Origin: Dipteris shenzhenensis
Lineage: Eukaryota; Polypodiophyta; Polypodiopsida; Gleicheniales
Reading direction: 5' to 3' (one strand)
NCBI GenBank assembly: GCA_047967505.1
Contig: CM106541.1
Length of the DNA stretch: 64,000 nt
Both the position numbers and the translations under genes were made by a program. The notes beneath the pieces were generated by a model. It was not told where the DNA came from. It made no database searches and saw nothing but the letters and a program-made list of their open reading frames with translations. Positions 44,692-55,630 of this stretch are shown one piece after another. Every line of letters begins with the position of its first letter. The first letter of the stretch is position 1.

Positions 44692-46867
44692 GCTGATGAC
44701 AAAAATGAGCATCTGTTTATGGTGCAGCACATGACCAATTCTGTGACAAGTGTAGAAGAAAGCAATGATGTGTGGTATGTTGACTCAGGTGCATCAAACC
44801 ACATGACAGGTCATGCAGAATGGATACAGGATGCAAGGAAAATGGAAAGACCAGGATTTGTGGAGACTGGTGATGATACTGCACATCCTATTGTGCAGAT
44901 TGGTAAAATTCCTTTGTCTATGCAGGATGGAAAAAAGAAATACCTGTCTGATGTATTTCATGTCCCGAATATCACCAAGAACCTGGTTTTTGTTGGCCAA
45001 ATGGTTGAGCAGGGCTTGCTGGTCAGATTTAATCCTCATGGATGCTTTGTTGAGGATATGAAAAATAACGGTCGCTTGATAGCAAAAGGAAAGAAGAAGG
45101 GCAAGATGTTTACATTGGATGTGGACATGCCTGAATTGAGAGCAGCAATGTTTGCACATGGGACCGATGTAGTTGCAGATATTGATATCTAGCATAAACG
45201 CATTGGTCATATTAATGTACAATGACTTAAATCAATGCAGGCCCAAAATATTGTTGCAGGATTGCCTAAATTCAAGGTTGCAGAAATGCATAAGGTATGT
45301 GAAGCTTGTCAATTTGGAAAACAAGCAAGGAAACCATTTCCTAGACATGTTCAAGAGAGTAAGAAGCCATTGGAATTAATACACTCTGATGTGTGGACCA
45401 CTAAAGCTGCATCTATTGGAGGCTGTCATTATTTTGTCACTTTTATTGATGACTACAGCAGAAAAGTTTGGGTGTATTTTATGAAAAAGAAAAGTGAAGT
45501 GTTTGGGCATTTCAAAGCTTTTAAAGCTATGGTTGAAAAAGAAACAGGCCTACAAATAAAATGTCTAAGGTCAGATGGAGGGGGAGAGTACCTCTCAAAT
45601 GAGTTTGCAAGGTTTCTGCAGGAGCATGGCATCAAGCAGCAATATTCATGCAGTCATACCCCACAGCAAAATGGACTTGCAGAAAGGAAAAACAGGCATA
45701 TTGGAGAGGTATCTCGGGCCATGCTAAATGAAAAAGACGTACCAGATTATTATTGGGCTGAAGCAGTTGCTACAACAGTTTACATAATGAATAGGACTCC
45801 CACTACAGCGATACATGGCATGACGCTAGAGGAGATGTATACTGGTAGGAAACCAGATATTTCTCATTTCAAAATTTTTGGTTGCATTGCCTATGTTTAT
45901 GTGCCAGATGAGTTGAGGTCCAAGTTGGATCCAAAAGCTGAGAAGTTCATCTTTATTGGTTATTCTCTATAGTACAAAGGGATAGATGCTATAACCGTTC
46001 TACTCGTAAGTTTACACTGAGCAGAGATGTTGTTTTTGATGAGATGAGTAGCTGGTATAAACCAATAAATGTGATTGATGATGAAGATGCACATGAAAAC
46101 GGTAATGCTGCACAGAATTTACAGCAGCAATCACAAAATATTAGTGGACCTGCAGTGTCCTCTAGCAGTGGTTCACATACTTCGCCATGGACAGGCACAT
46201 TGAGATCAAGAGAATCTCCTCAAAGCAATGCATATAGTGGTATGCAGGTATCATGAAAGGGAAAAGAGAAGTTAGATCAGCCCATGTTTGATGTGAATGC
46301 AGGTCACTCTTATGTGGATGGTGAATCCAATGGCTCAGAACAGAGCATTGATGATGGGTTGGGTATTCCTTCTGTTGTTACACTTGGAGTAAGGAAGACC
46401 AGGGATGTTTTGAGAGCACCTGGAAGTGAGCCTATTTTGTGCAGGTCTACCAGAGCTAGGTATCCTATGGATAGGCTGAAATATGATGGATTTATAGCCA
46501 TTCACTATGCCTATATGGTCAAAGTGATACAGGAACCAGAACCCACTTCTTTTGAGCAAGCCATGGGAAAAGAAAAATGGGAGAAAGCCATGGATGAAGA
46601 AATGGATGCCTTGGAAGAAAATGCTACATGGGAATTGGTGCCTTTGCCTAAAGACAAGAATGCAATTGGCTGTAAGTGGGTTTATAAGGTGAAGCACAAT
46701 GCAGATGGTTCTGTTAACAGATACAAGGCAAGATTAGTTGTCAAGGGGTATGCACAGACATATGGCATTGATTATGAAGAAACATTTAGTCTGGTTGCAA
46801 GGATGGCAACTATAAGAGCAATCATTGCTATGGCTGCATCAAAGGGATGGTCTTTACATCAGATGGA
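44692..46867 (+). pseudogene. Copia protease, integrase and start of RT
   Basis: Order: protease VWYVDSGASNHMTGH near 44,772; pre-integrase zinc finger HKRIGHINVQ with CEACQFGKQA; integrase core with all three acidic residues visible (IHSDVW, CLRSDGGGEY, GLAERKNRHI); GKKPDI-type linker; then the start of the RT (GCKWVYKVK, MAASKGWSLHQMD). Breaks: stops at 45190 and 45226, a stop and frameshift near 45,970-45,985 and a stop near 46,254. The RT ends abruptly at 46,867, directly after the first catalytic Asp, where unrelated sequence begins. Confidence 0.9.
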
Positions 46868-48551
46868 CCTGAGTATTTCTTCTGACATTGGTGGTTGGGG
46901 CCGGCATTTGAGCCTCTGACATTGCCTTAGTCTACTGTCTAGCAAATGGGTTTGGCCACTCTACTAGGTCTATCAATCCAAACCTTCCCATGATATTGGA
47001 AAAGGTTTCCCTTAATGTGGTTGTTGCTATAGATGGGGTAGGAGAGTGGAGATCAATGGGGATGGAGTCTAGAGCTACTAAGGCTCTAACATTGAAGGGG
47101 TCTCCGTCCTGACTCAAGGACTCCTCCGAGTTGGATAATTCACCTGGTGGTGGTTCTTGGAATGAGTGAGAACTGACTTTTGAGCTTACTGGCCTTGAGG
47201 ATGCCAAGCTAGGTCCATACGGAGGTCGACAAGATGGTATTTAAGGCACTGTCTTTAGGCTCAAGGTGAGCTTGTAGGACTGTTTCTAATCTCAAGATCA
47301 TGTCTTCATTAGCACAGTGGAGGTCCCAATTCTAGGTTGAGTCCACCTTGACGCAAGGTCAAGGGGGGGAAGCCCTTGTGGGGATAGAGCTAGTATGGCA
47401 ACGACCGGTGGGATAGCATGTCAGCAGGATAGAGTTAAAGCAACAACCGGTGGGATAGAGCTATGGCAACGAGTCAACTCCTGTCTAACTATCAGGATAG
47501 AGCTATGGCGATGACCTGTGGGGGTAGGGCTAAGGCAATGACCGATGGGATGGAAAGTCGATAGGATAGGGATAAGGGAATGGCCAACGATCAGATAGCA
47601 AGTCAATCGGATAGAGTTAAGGGAATGGCCGACGGGATAGCAAGTAGGTAAGATAGAGCTATGGCGACGACCTGTGGGGATAGGGATAAAGCAACGACCG
47701 GTGGGATAGCCTTATGGCATCGGGTCAACACAAGTTTGACCGATGGGATAGCTAACTACCAGTAATTAATTAGGGTGGCGGGTTAGGTACTGACATGTGT
47801 CAGGTCAACGGGATAGAGTTAAGGCAATGGTCGATGGGATAGAGCTATGGCACTAGGTCAATTCAATTTTGACTGGCGAGATACAGCTAATATCACACTG
47901 GGTCAAATCAAGTTTGACTGATGGAATACGACTATGGCAATGGGTCAACACAAGTTTGACCGATGAGATACGTCTATGGCAACGGTCGACGGGATAGCAC
48001 TATCGCACTGACCCATGGGGATAGGAAAACACAGTTTTGCCAACTATCTTTTTGTGATCAAAGTGAAGATTTGGAACTTTTTGTTCATTTTTTTGTGATG
48101 GGGGGATGGTAAACTACCTAATCTACCTACTCAATGAAAAAAACTTGAAAGAAAAACAACTTTTGAAAGCCAAAATGCAAGATTTCTTTAGGGGTGAGTT
48201 TTACCACACAAAACCACTTCGAAATTCAGCAAGAACCATCATTTTTTGTTGTTTTTTGTGTGTTAAGACCTCATACACTCCTTAGCAATCTTACAAACTA
48301 GATTCCCATCAACTCAAAACACTAAAAAGCATGAAAAACAAGCTTCAAATGATCCAAAATGACTTTCCAATAGAAAATGACTGCTTTTCTAACTTTTATC
48401 CAAAACTCTCACTTCTTCACTCTTTCTTCTCCTACAACTCCACCAACAAAGCTCCAAGTTAAGCTTGAAGCCTTGTGCAATGGGTAGATAACGAAGGAAG
48501 ACTAGTGCAATGCAAAAGCATACCTCCATTCCCTAACATAGGCGCCAAAAA
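46868..48551 (-). pseudogene. 5' internal region of a minus-strand gypsy-like element
   Basis: It lies between the copia break and the LTR at 48,552. Read on the minus strand, the LTR is followed by TTTTTGGCGCC, resembling the TTGGCGCC that often marks the primer-binding site in plant gypsy elements. A leader follows with a minisatellite, then an open stretch (47207-46932) starting MASSRPVSSKVSSHSFQEPP that may be the start of gag. No pol is present, so the element is truncated at the copia junction. Confidence 0.5.
47390..48030. repeat. Minisatellite with GGGATAGAGCTATGGCAACG units
   Basis: About twenty degenerate units of roughly 24-40 bp built on GGGATAGAGCTATGGCAACG plus a GACCGGTG-type tail. 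It lies in the leader of the gypsy-like element. Confidence 0.85.
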
Positions 48552-49108
48552 TGTGTGGGCTTTAGCGATGACTCACATGTCATGGGGATGTTGAAGAGAT
48601 GCCGATGGAGACTCCACTCCAAGCTACTCCTTGTGGGAGCAATGCAAGGCACGAGTCATCTGCAAGTGTCACTCAAGCGACCTCCGGATTGTTGCAATGT
48701 GTCTCCACGTGAGAAAGGGCGAAGGGGAAGAGGGGAGAAGAGAGGAGAGAAGGGAGGATAAGGAGAAGGGAAGAGGAAAGTGAAGGGGGATGGAGTGGCA
48801 AACACAAGGGCACTACAATGGAAACCAGAAAACACCCAAAACACTCTCTTGGAAGAGAAGAGGGAGCTTGTATTCAAGCTTGTGCAAACAACAATGAAGA
48901 CAAAAGTCAACCATTTTGCCTTTTATACAAGTCACCTTTTGAAAGGAGGGCCAACGCTAATCTCTTTATACCACTCTCTCTTCTCATTCTTTTACCATCC
49001 TCTTGGGCCCATCTAGCTCCAAGACACAATCCTCGCTCTACGGACTTGCCACTGTCCATCAAATCACATCACTTAATGAGTGGTGGCATGTTGTTAACCA
49101 ATCTATTA
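48552..49108 (-). repeat. Gypsy-type LTR (5' LTR of a minus-strand element)
   Basis: Same LTR family as 25,378-25,947. The GGCGCC word on its left marks it as a 5' LTR read leftward. It ends near GTTAACCAATCTATTAA. Open frames within it are incidental. Confidence 0.7.
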
Positions 49109-50660
49109 ACACTTCATGATTTACTTTTGTGGAGATTACTACTCGATGGTGGTGGCTGTCATCAGCCACGTCTGACATGGCTACAATTTCACCATGCCAC
49201 CGCTCACCCACCACCATGCTTTAGCATGCATGATCACTACGAGTGCAATAAAAATTACCAGCCATCAGACTTGCATGCTTAGTAGAGAACTAGAGTGCAT
49301 GGTAATGAGTGATTAGAGTTTCATGATTTACCTTTGTCGAAATTACTTCCCAATTGTGGTAGCTCTCATCAACCATGTCTGTCGTGGGCTAAGATTCCAT
49401 TGGGCTAGTAGTTAATTACCAGCCACTGGAGTGGCACCAGATGGCATCTTCTTCATGATTTCCAGCCCATTTGGGGGCTTCCACTGCGGTGGGCTAAAAT
49501 TAATATGGATGGAACCCCGAGCTCTAGCCACCATGGTGGCTTAAACTTTATAATATATATAAGATCTATGGCATTTGGCATTTTACTTCATTGTTTTGAT
49601 CCGCCCATTCAGTTTCTCATATGTAGGTTTAGCCTCTACATCAAAACCCCTTCTTTTGCATATTTAAGTCTCTTAAGCCCCCACAGATTCCCAGCACACC
49701 ATTAAAATGAACAAAGAAAAAGAAATAATTTATTGCTTTTCTTTGCTTTGATGGTTGGTTTATCATAGATTAGCATGGATTAGATTGCCTTAGAGGGGGA
49801 ACAATTCTCCAAGTTGCTAATCGAAGCCATGCTCAAATTTTTCCGACTAGTTCCTAATCGTTGTCAGTCCCTTCGCTCACATGCGGTTTCACACTCATAA
49901 CATGCTATTAATAAGATCTTTCACCATTTACTAAGAAGTTTATCAGTGGGCAAATTGCATTAATAGATAACAGATATCAGTGGAAAAATTACATGTCATG
50001 GGGCATATTGGAGCTTGATCACTATAGTGGTCATTTTATTTCTTTGTAAATCTTTATTGGCTATTTTTATTGCATCACCTAAACCTTGTAAAGCCTTCTA
50101 GAATATTTTCCACATTTATTGCCATATGAAGCCTTGTATTAAACCCGACTGTTCACTATTTAGCGAGCAGTTTATCAGTGGGTTGTATAAGTGGGTATCA
50201 ATGGAGTAGTTTATTAGTGGGTAGATTGCATCAGTTGGGTTTCAGTGACATATACATGTCAGTGGACAGATTACATGTCATAGGGAAGATTAGAGCTATA
50301 TCACTAGAGTGAGCATTTTATTTCATTGTAAAGCTTTCTTGGCTAATTTTCTTACATTTGTACAAATATTTAAGCCTTGTAAATCCTTCTAGTCTATTTC
50401 CCACATTAATTGCTGTAAAATACCTTGTAAAGCCCTCTCAGCTATTTTGCACCTTTATTTCCATATGAAGCCTTGTAAAGCCTTTTGGGCTATTTCCCAC
50501 ATTTATTGTATCAAGCCTTGTATATTGCACTTTACTTGTATGTATCTAAATTCTTCATTATCAAGTTTCTTGTAGTATTATGGAGCGATCAAATAATTTG
50601 CCGAGATTAGAGCATGGGTCTTTGATGTGACTTTGAATTTGAAAGGAAAGGAATATATTT
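49109..50660. other. Gene-free spacer with weak internal repeats
   Basis: 49,110-49,200 is imperfectly repeated at 49,320-49,400 (TTCATGATTTAC, CATCA, CATGTCTG). 50,060-50,530 holds several copies of AAGCCTTGTAAAGCCTTCT with a TATTTCCCACATTTATTG-type follower. No coding region is supported. Confidence 0.5.
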
Positions 50661-50666
50661 TTATGT

Positions 50667-51738
50667 GCCCCAATTCAAAATGAGTATATCGTATGTGTGT
50701 GAAGGGGCAAAATACCTAACGGGGAAGTACATTGGCATATCTAGGTGTCTGATTGGTGTGAAACTTTGCACGGGTCTTAGTATTGATAGATTGCATGTGC
50801 TTGCAAAGTTGGATGTCCATCGGAAATCGAATGTGGTCCTAGGAAGCCCCAATTCCATATGAGTAGCATGTGTATGTGAAGGCACAAAATACCTAACAGG
50901 GATGCACATTGGCATGTCTAGGTGTCAGATTGGCATGAAACTTTGCATGGGTCTTAGCTTGATAGATTACATGTTCTAAAAAAGTTGGATGTCCATCAGA
51001 CACCAAATGTGGGCCCAGTAAGGTCAAAAGCCCCAATTCCACATCAGTATATCTTATGTGTGTGAAGGGGAAAAATACCTAACGGGGAATGACATTAGCA
51101 TGTCCAGGTGTCGGATTGGCATGAAACTTTGCACGGGTCTTAGGCTTGATAGATTACATGTTCTTGCAAAGTTGGATGTCCATCGGACACTAAATGTGGG
51201 CCCAGGAAGGTCAAATGCCCCAATTCCATATGAGTATCATGTGAGTGTGAAGGGGCAAAATACACAATGGGGAAGGACATTGGTATTTCTAGGTGTGGGA
51301 TTAGCGTTAAAGTTTGCACGAACCTTAGACATGATAGATTCCATGTGCTTGGAAATTTGGATGTCCATCAAATATCGAATGTGAGCTCGGGAAGGTCAAA
51401 CGCCCCAATTCAGCATGAGTATATCATATGTGTGTAAAGGGGCAAAATACCTAATGGGAAAGGACATTGGCATGTCCAAGTGTTGGATTGGCATGAAAAT
51501 TTTTGCACAAGCCTTAGGCTTGAAAGATTCCATGTCCTTGCGAAGTTGGATGTCCATCAGACACCGAATGTGGGCCCGGGAAGGTCAAGAGCCCCAATTC
51601 CACATGAGTATATCATATTTGTATAAAGGGGCAAAATACCTAACGGGGAAGGACATTGGCATGTCCAGGTGTTGGATTGGCATGAAAATTTGTAGAAGCC
51701 TTAGGCTTGATGTACTTGCAAAGTTGTATGTCCATTAG
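50667..51738. repeat. Satellite-like tandem array, six monomers of ~185 bp
   Basis: Monomers begin with GCCCCAATTC at 50667, 50846, 51030, 51217, 51402 and 51591, so lengths are 179, 184, 187, 185 and 189 bp; the last is shortened by an internal deletion. Each contains GGGGCAAAATACCTAACGGG, GACATTGGCATGTC, GATTGGCATGAAA and TTGGATGTCCATC in order. The length is close to one nucleosome repeat, as in many plant satellites. Non-coding. Confidence 0.92.
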
Positions 51739-52139
51739 AACTGCTGAAGAAGCCTTAAATAGGCTACAGGACTAGTTAGGCTAGTCTGTAAGAAGTCGGT
51801 TAACTAACAGACTAGTCGGCTAGTCTATAAAATTCTGCCACATTTTGGAGAAGTCTAGCCTTACAAAAGGGCCCCCTTGGGGGGCATTTCTTAGTTCAAT
51901 CTCTGGGCCATCCAGCCACTTCCTTGGTGCAAACTAGCAGACTGTTGGAGAGCACAAAAAAACATTGGTGTGCTGCAGACCAATAACTCACAGTACATGA
52001 ACCTTTGAGCTCTCGTCTGAGACCCCTCTCCTTCGACCAACACTGATGTCTAACCTAAATCGCCTCCTGTTGATAGATGAGGCTAGACTCAACAAGCGCC
52101 TGAGCTACCTGTGCTGCCATATCCCCAGTGGCGTCCCAA

Positions 52140-53003
52140 TCCTACTCCCACAGGTCCACTATCTTGCTGTGAACCACTCCTCTAGAGTAGATGGAGTCTG
52201 GGATCTGGCATGAGTGTGGAGGTGAGGAGTGAGAGGCTGAGTCTAGGACTACTAGGATGACTGGGGCATTGTCTGAGAATGTCGTCCCTGGAACCACTCC
52301 TGACTCTCCACCTCTGCCAAGTGCCCAATCAGCGACATAGAAACAGTCTAGCCGCTCCAGAAGTCTGCCTCCCTCCCTCCTATAACCCCAAGAGAAGTCC
52401 AGACTCCCTATCCATCTGCAAAAGGAAGGCTCTCTCCAGCTGTCCCGACCTCCCACTGCAAAAAGGAAGGAGTCCCAATCTGCCTGCTCTGCCTGAGCTA
52501 TAGCGAGGAACTCTGGGCCCCGTCCCTGTTGATCCTCTAGGGTCTCAAGGTTGTTGAAGGCCCCTCCTACAATCCAACAGTCCATCTCTGGCAACAAGTC
52601 TGTCAAGGATCTCCAAAAAGTGGCTCTCGGTCGGGGCATAGATATTGAGGATGCCGATACAGGACCCCTCAATATTCAAGCCCACCCAAAGCACATGTCC
52701 TGGGATCAGCGTGCCAAAACCACACACATGCTAAACTAGAGAAGCATCGATGGAGGTACAAACACCCCCGCTCCTCCCCTGCTCGCCAATTGAAGGTTCC
52801 CAGTAGGTGTGGGAGTGTCCTGTGAGGACCTTCCCACAAATACTCGTCTGAGAAGCCGAAAGCTTGTGTTCCTGCAGTAGGAGCACATCTACCCTTCCCA
52901 CCAAGGCTAGCTGGAGCTCTTGTCTGAGCACCATCTTCCTGGGGCCGCGGGTTCCTGATGAGTGGAACCCGTTGACATTCCAAGAGATAATGCGTATACT
53001 CAT
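52140..53003 (-). pseudogene. LINE endonuclease (EEP/APE-type) domain
   Basis: Minus-strand ORF2 start MSIRIISWNVNGFHSSGTRG, then LLLQEHKLSASQ, ILNIYAPTE, WIVGGAFNN, LDCFYVADWALG and FSDNAPVIL. These are the ordered motifs of the apurinic-like endonuclease that nicks target DNA for LINE insertion. Two key positions are changed: the usual GDFN is GAFN and the usual SDH is SDN, so the nuclease should be dead. Frameshifts lie near 52,740 and 52,560-52,660. Reading ends near 52,060; no reverse transcriptase follows. Confidence 0.85.
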
Positions 53004-53299
53004 GAGGAGGGAAGGTGGGCCACAAACAGCTATCTGCTTGCGGTCGATGTTAAAGTGGTCGGAGGATGTCCAGTGTGTAGACGAAGGCGCTTCTGTGAGG
53101 GTTTCGAAGGAGAGGCCGGATCATCGGACCCATCCTCTAAAACCTTCAACAGAGGGGAGAGGCCCTTCGTCCCATGGTGGTAGGCTCTCTCTAACCAGCT
53201 CGACCCCTCTGCCAGGGAGATACTATAGAAGCCCGCTACCTCTGAGGTCCTCCACGAGCGGAGCCCTTCCGCGTAGGCCCACTCCAAAGGCGGCCGCAT

Positions 53300-54860
53300 A
53301 ATGACCAGGAGTCAAAAATGTTTGGCGCTATGGAGCCATCTCAGACGAACGTCACCCTCCTTCCATTGCTGCTGAAGAAGCTCCGCTGCTCTGCTACTGA
53401 TCCAGTCCTGCACCTGCTCCTGGGACTGATCTTGTATCATCTCCCAAACATTTTCATTCATCCATTGCTCATTCCCTTCACTGGAGATAGTGAAGGAATA
53501 GCTAGGACCATCGTGAGGGGCAAGGACGGACACCTTACCCTTTGCCCCCTTGTGGAGGAAGAAGATGCTGATGTCTAGGCATGCAGGGAAGGAGCCAATA
53601 CCCGCTGCATCCAAATAATCCCAAGGTCCTGCTCAATAAAACTCCAAATGAAGAGCTCTAGGAGCAGCCCTTGGGCGTGGGGACGAGGATGAGGAGTATG
53701 AACTAGAGAGAGGGGTGTTGGCCATCTGTGGGGAAGGGCCTCTCCCCTTCGCTGGGCCAGGGGGGATAGGCACGGGGGAGGTCTGTGCTGGCTTTGGGGC
53801 TGCAGGTGGCTCAGGCGAAGGGGGGGTTCCCTCTGGATCAAGCTCGAGGAAGAGAGTGGAGCAGAAACCACCGGTGCTGGGGGGGATCCTAGAGGGGGTG
53901 GGGGTCGGGGGACTGAGGAGGAGGGGGGAGGGGAAGGAGGGCAGGGTGAAGGATGAGGGGGAGGCTGGCTAATCTTCTCCTTTCCCTTCTCCTTCCCCTT
54001 ACTGGGCTGCTGATGAGTAGTGACCATGGGGGGGGCTCTTGCTGTAGATGGGAAGGCTTTTTGGGTTCTGCTTTGTTTCCCTTCCATTTTCTTTTGACCT
54101 CCATCCAACCTTCCCCTTCGGGAGGGGGTGTCGCTGACTGGTGGGGGGGATCCTAAGTTGCTTGAATGGGGGCCTTTTGAGGTTCTGTACCTGTGAAGCG
54201 AGGGCAGGAGAGCGCCTAGTGCCTGAAGCCATGGCATCTCAGACACTGATTTAGGCAACCAATGACCAGAATGCGTTGCGTCACCACACCTGTGTTCGTC
54301 TCGATCTCAAACTCCGAGGGGATGCTCTACGGATCAAGGACTGCCACTTTTACATGTGGCACCCCTTGGGCTACCGTCGCATCAATGTAGGTGTCCTGCA
54401 TAGGCTAGCGAAAGTGCGCCCCTAGGTCCTTGATGATCGGGCGAAGCTTGGTTGCAAGACCTAGGAAGATGAGGGTAACTGGATGGCGAGGAATGCGAAA
54501 GCGGGCATCAAAGTCCGCCACACTGAAACCCCTGTACCATGGGACCATGAGGATGATCTTCCCACCCATAGATGTAGGGGATCGCTTGACCATATCGCTC
54601 ACAGCCTGTGCCAAGGAGAGCTTTAGCGAGAAGATGCCACGTCCCATGAGTGCATCCTCCTCGATGTGACTATCCTCTAGGTAGAGGGTGGATTGCAACC
54701 AGTCCCTAATGTCTGCTCGTGAAGGGGAGTAGCCAATGACTCTCCCATAAACGGATGTCTGGGAGAAGTCCATGGCGGCCTGCTTCACCAAGGAGACCTG
54801 GTGCTCTGTCAGTGTTATGCGATAGGATGATGGAGGGGGGGTCCATCTGGGCCACCGGTT
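53300..54860 (-). pseudogene. LINE ORF1 (DUF4283-like) with Pro/Ser-rich linker
   Basis: From about 54,860 the translation gives YRITLTEHQVSLVKQAAMDF, FSLKLSLAQAVSDMVKRSP and GGKIILMVPWYRGFSVADFD, the DUF4283-type RNA-binding region of plant LINE ORF1. After a stop at 54,405 a Pro/Ser-rich stretch continues (54,258-53,575), then a short acidic-aromatic tail (ENVWEMIQDQSQEQVQDWIS). Several frameshifts and stops. It is much GC-richer than its surroundings. Confidence 0.75.
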
Positions 54861-54889
54861 TCGGGCATGTGGCCGCCATACCGCACTGA

Positions 54890-55510
54890 CTAACTACAAA
54901 CGCTCCAAAGTCGGGGGAAGGAGAAGGAAACGGAAGAGGCGAGGATGGGGGATTGAGGCAGGGGAGGGAAGAGGGAGGGATGGAGAGGTACGAGGAAGCA
55001 GGGGGGGAGAGAGGTGGTGACAAAGGGGCGGGTGGTAGAGGAAGGAGGAGGAGAAAGAAAGTGGGGGGTAGCGCAGCACAGGGAGGGTGAGAGGAAGGGG
55101 AAAGGGGAGGTGTGGCAGTGCCACACGAGAGGGGGTGGGGAGGAGAGGTGAGGAAGGGAGGGGAGGGGGGGCAGCGTAGCACCGTAGCGGGGGGGGCAGG
55201 AGGGGGCAGGGGGTGGTAGCGCAACTTGAGGGGGGGAGGCGGGTGGGGGGAGCTGAGTGCGGAGAGGGGAGCAGCAGAGAGAAGAGGGGAGAAGCGGAGC
55301 AGGGGGGGAGCGACGAGTGGAGAGGGGAGGAGCGGAGCGGGGAAGCGGGGGCGAGCGGAGCATGGAGAGGGGAGGAGCGGAGCAACAGGCGAAGGGGGAG
55401 GAGAGGAGGGCAGAGGGCCACACGGGAGGCGGCGGTGAAGGAGGAGGTGGAGGGGAGGACCGCGCAACGCGAGGGGGGGTAAACGGGAGTGGAGGAGGGT
55501 AGGGAGTTCG
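54890..55510. repeat. 620-bp G/A-rich tract upstream of the LINE
   Basis: The plus strand is almost pure purine with many GGGG runs (GGAGGGGAGGAGCGGAGCGG-type). Upstream of a minus-strand LINE this would be its C/T-rich 5' leader. Long Pro-rich or Gly/Arg-rich frames in several phases come from composition. G-quadruplex formation is likely on the plus strand. Confidence 0.7.
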
Positions 55511-55529
55511 CAGGAGCTTCACAGACAGA

Positions 55530-55545
55530 GAGTGGCATGCCACTC
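55530..55545. repeat. Perfect 16-bp palindrome at the LINE/CACTA junction
   Basis: GAGTGGCATGCCACTC is fully self-complementary and lies between the purine tract and the third CACTA fragment. Confidence 0.7.
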
Positions 55546-55630
55546 ATTACTTGAAGCTCATATATATATTCATGTCCAAGTTTGAGATGAAAAAAAATCA
55601 ATGAAGAGCATTTACATCAACGGCTTCATC

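Noticed and set aside
50661-51738. Short open frames with MSISYVCEGAKYLTGK-type starts
   Set aside because: They recur because the satellite monomer recurs; none extends beyond two monomers.
54706-55601. Several long Pro-rich and Gly/Arg-rich open frames on both strands
   Set aside because: They overlap in all phases across an almost pure purine/pyrimidine tract; composition alone removes stop codons.
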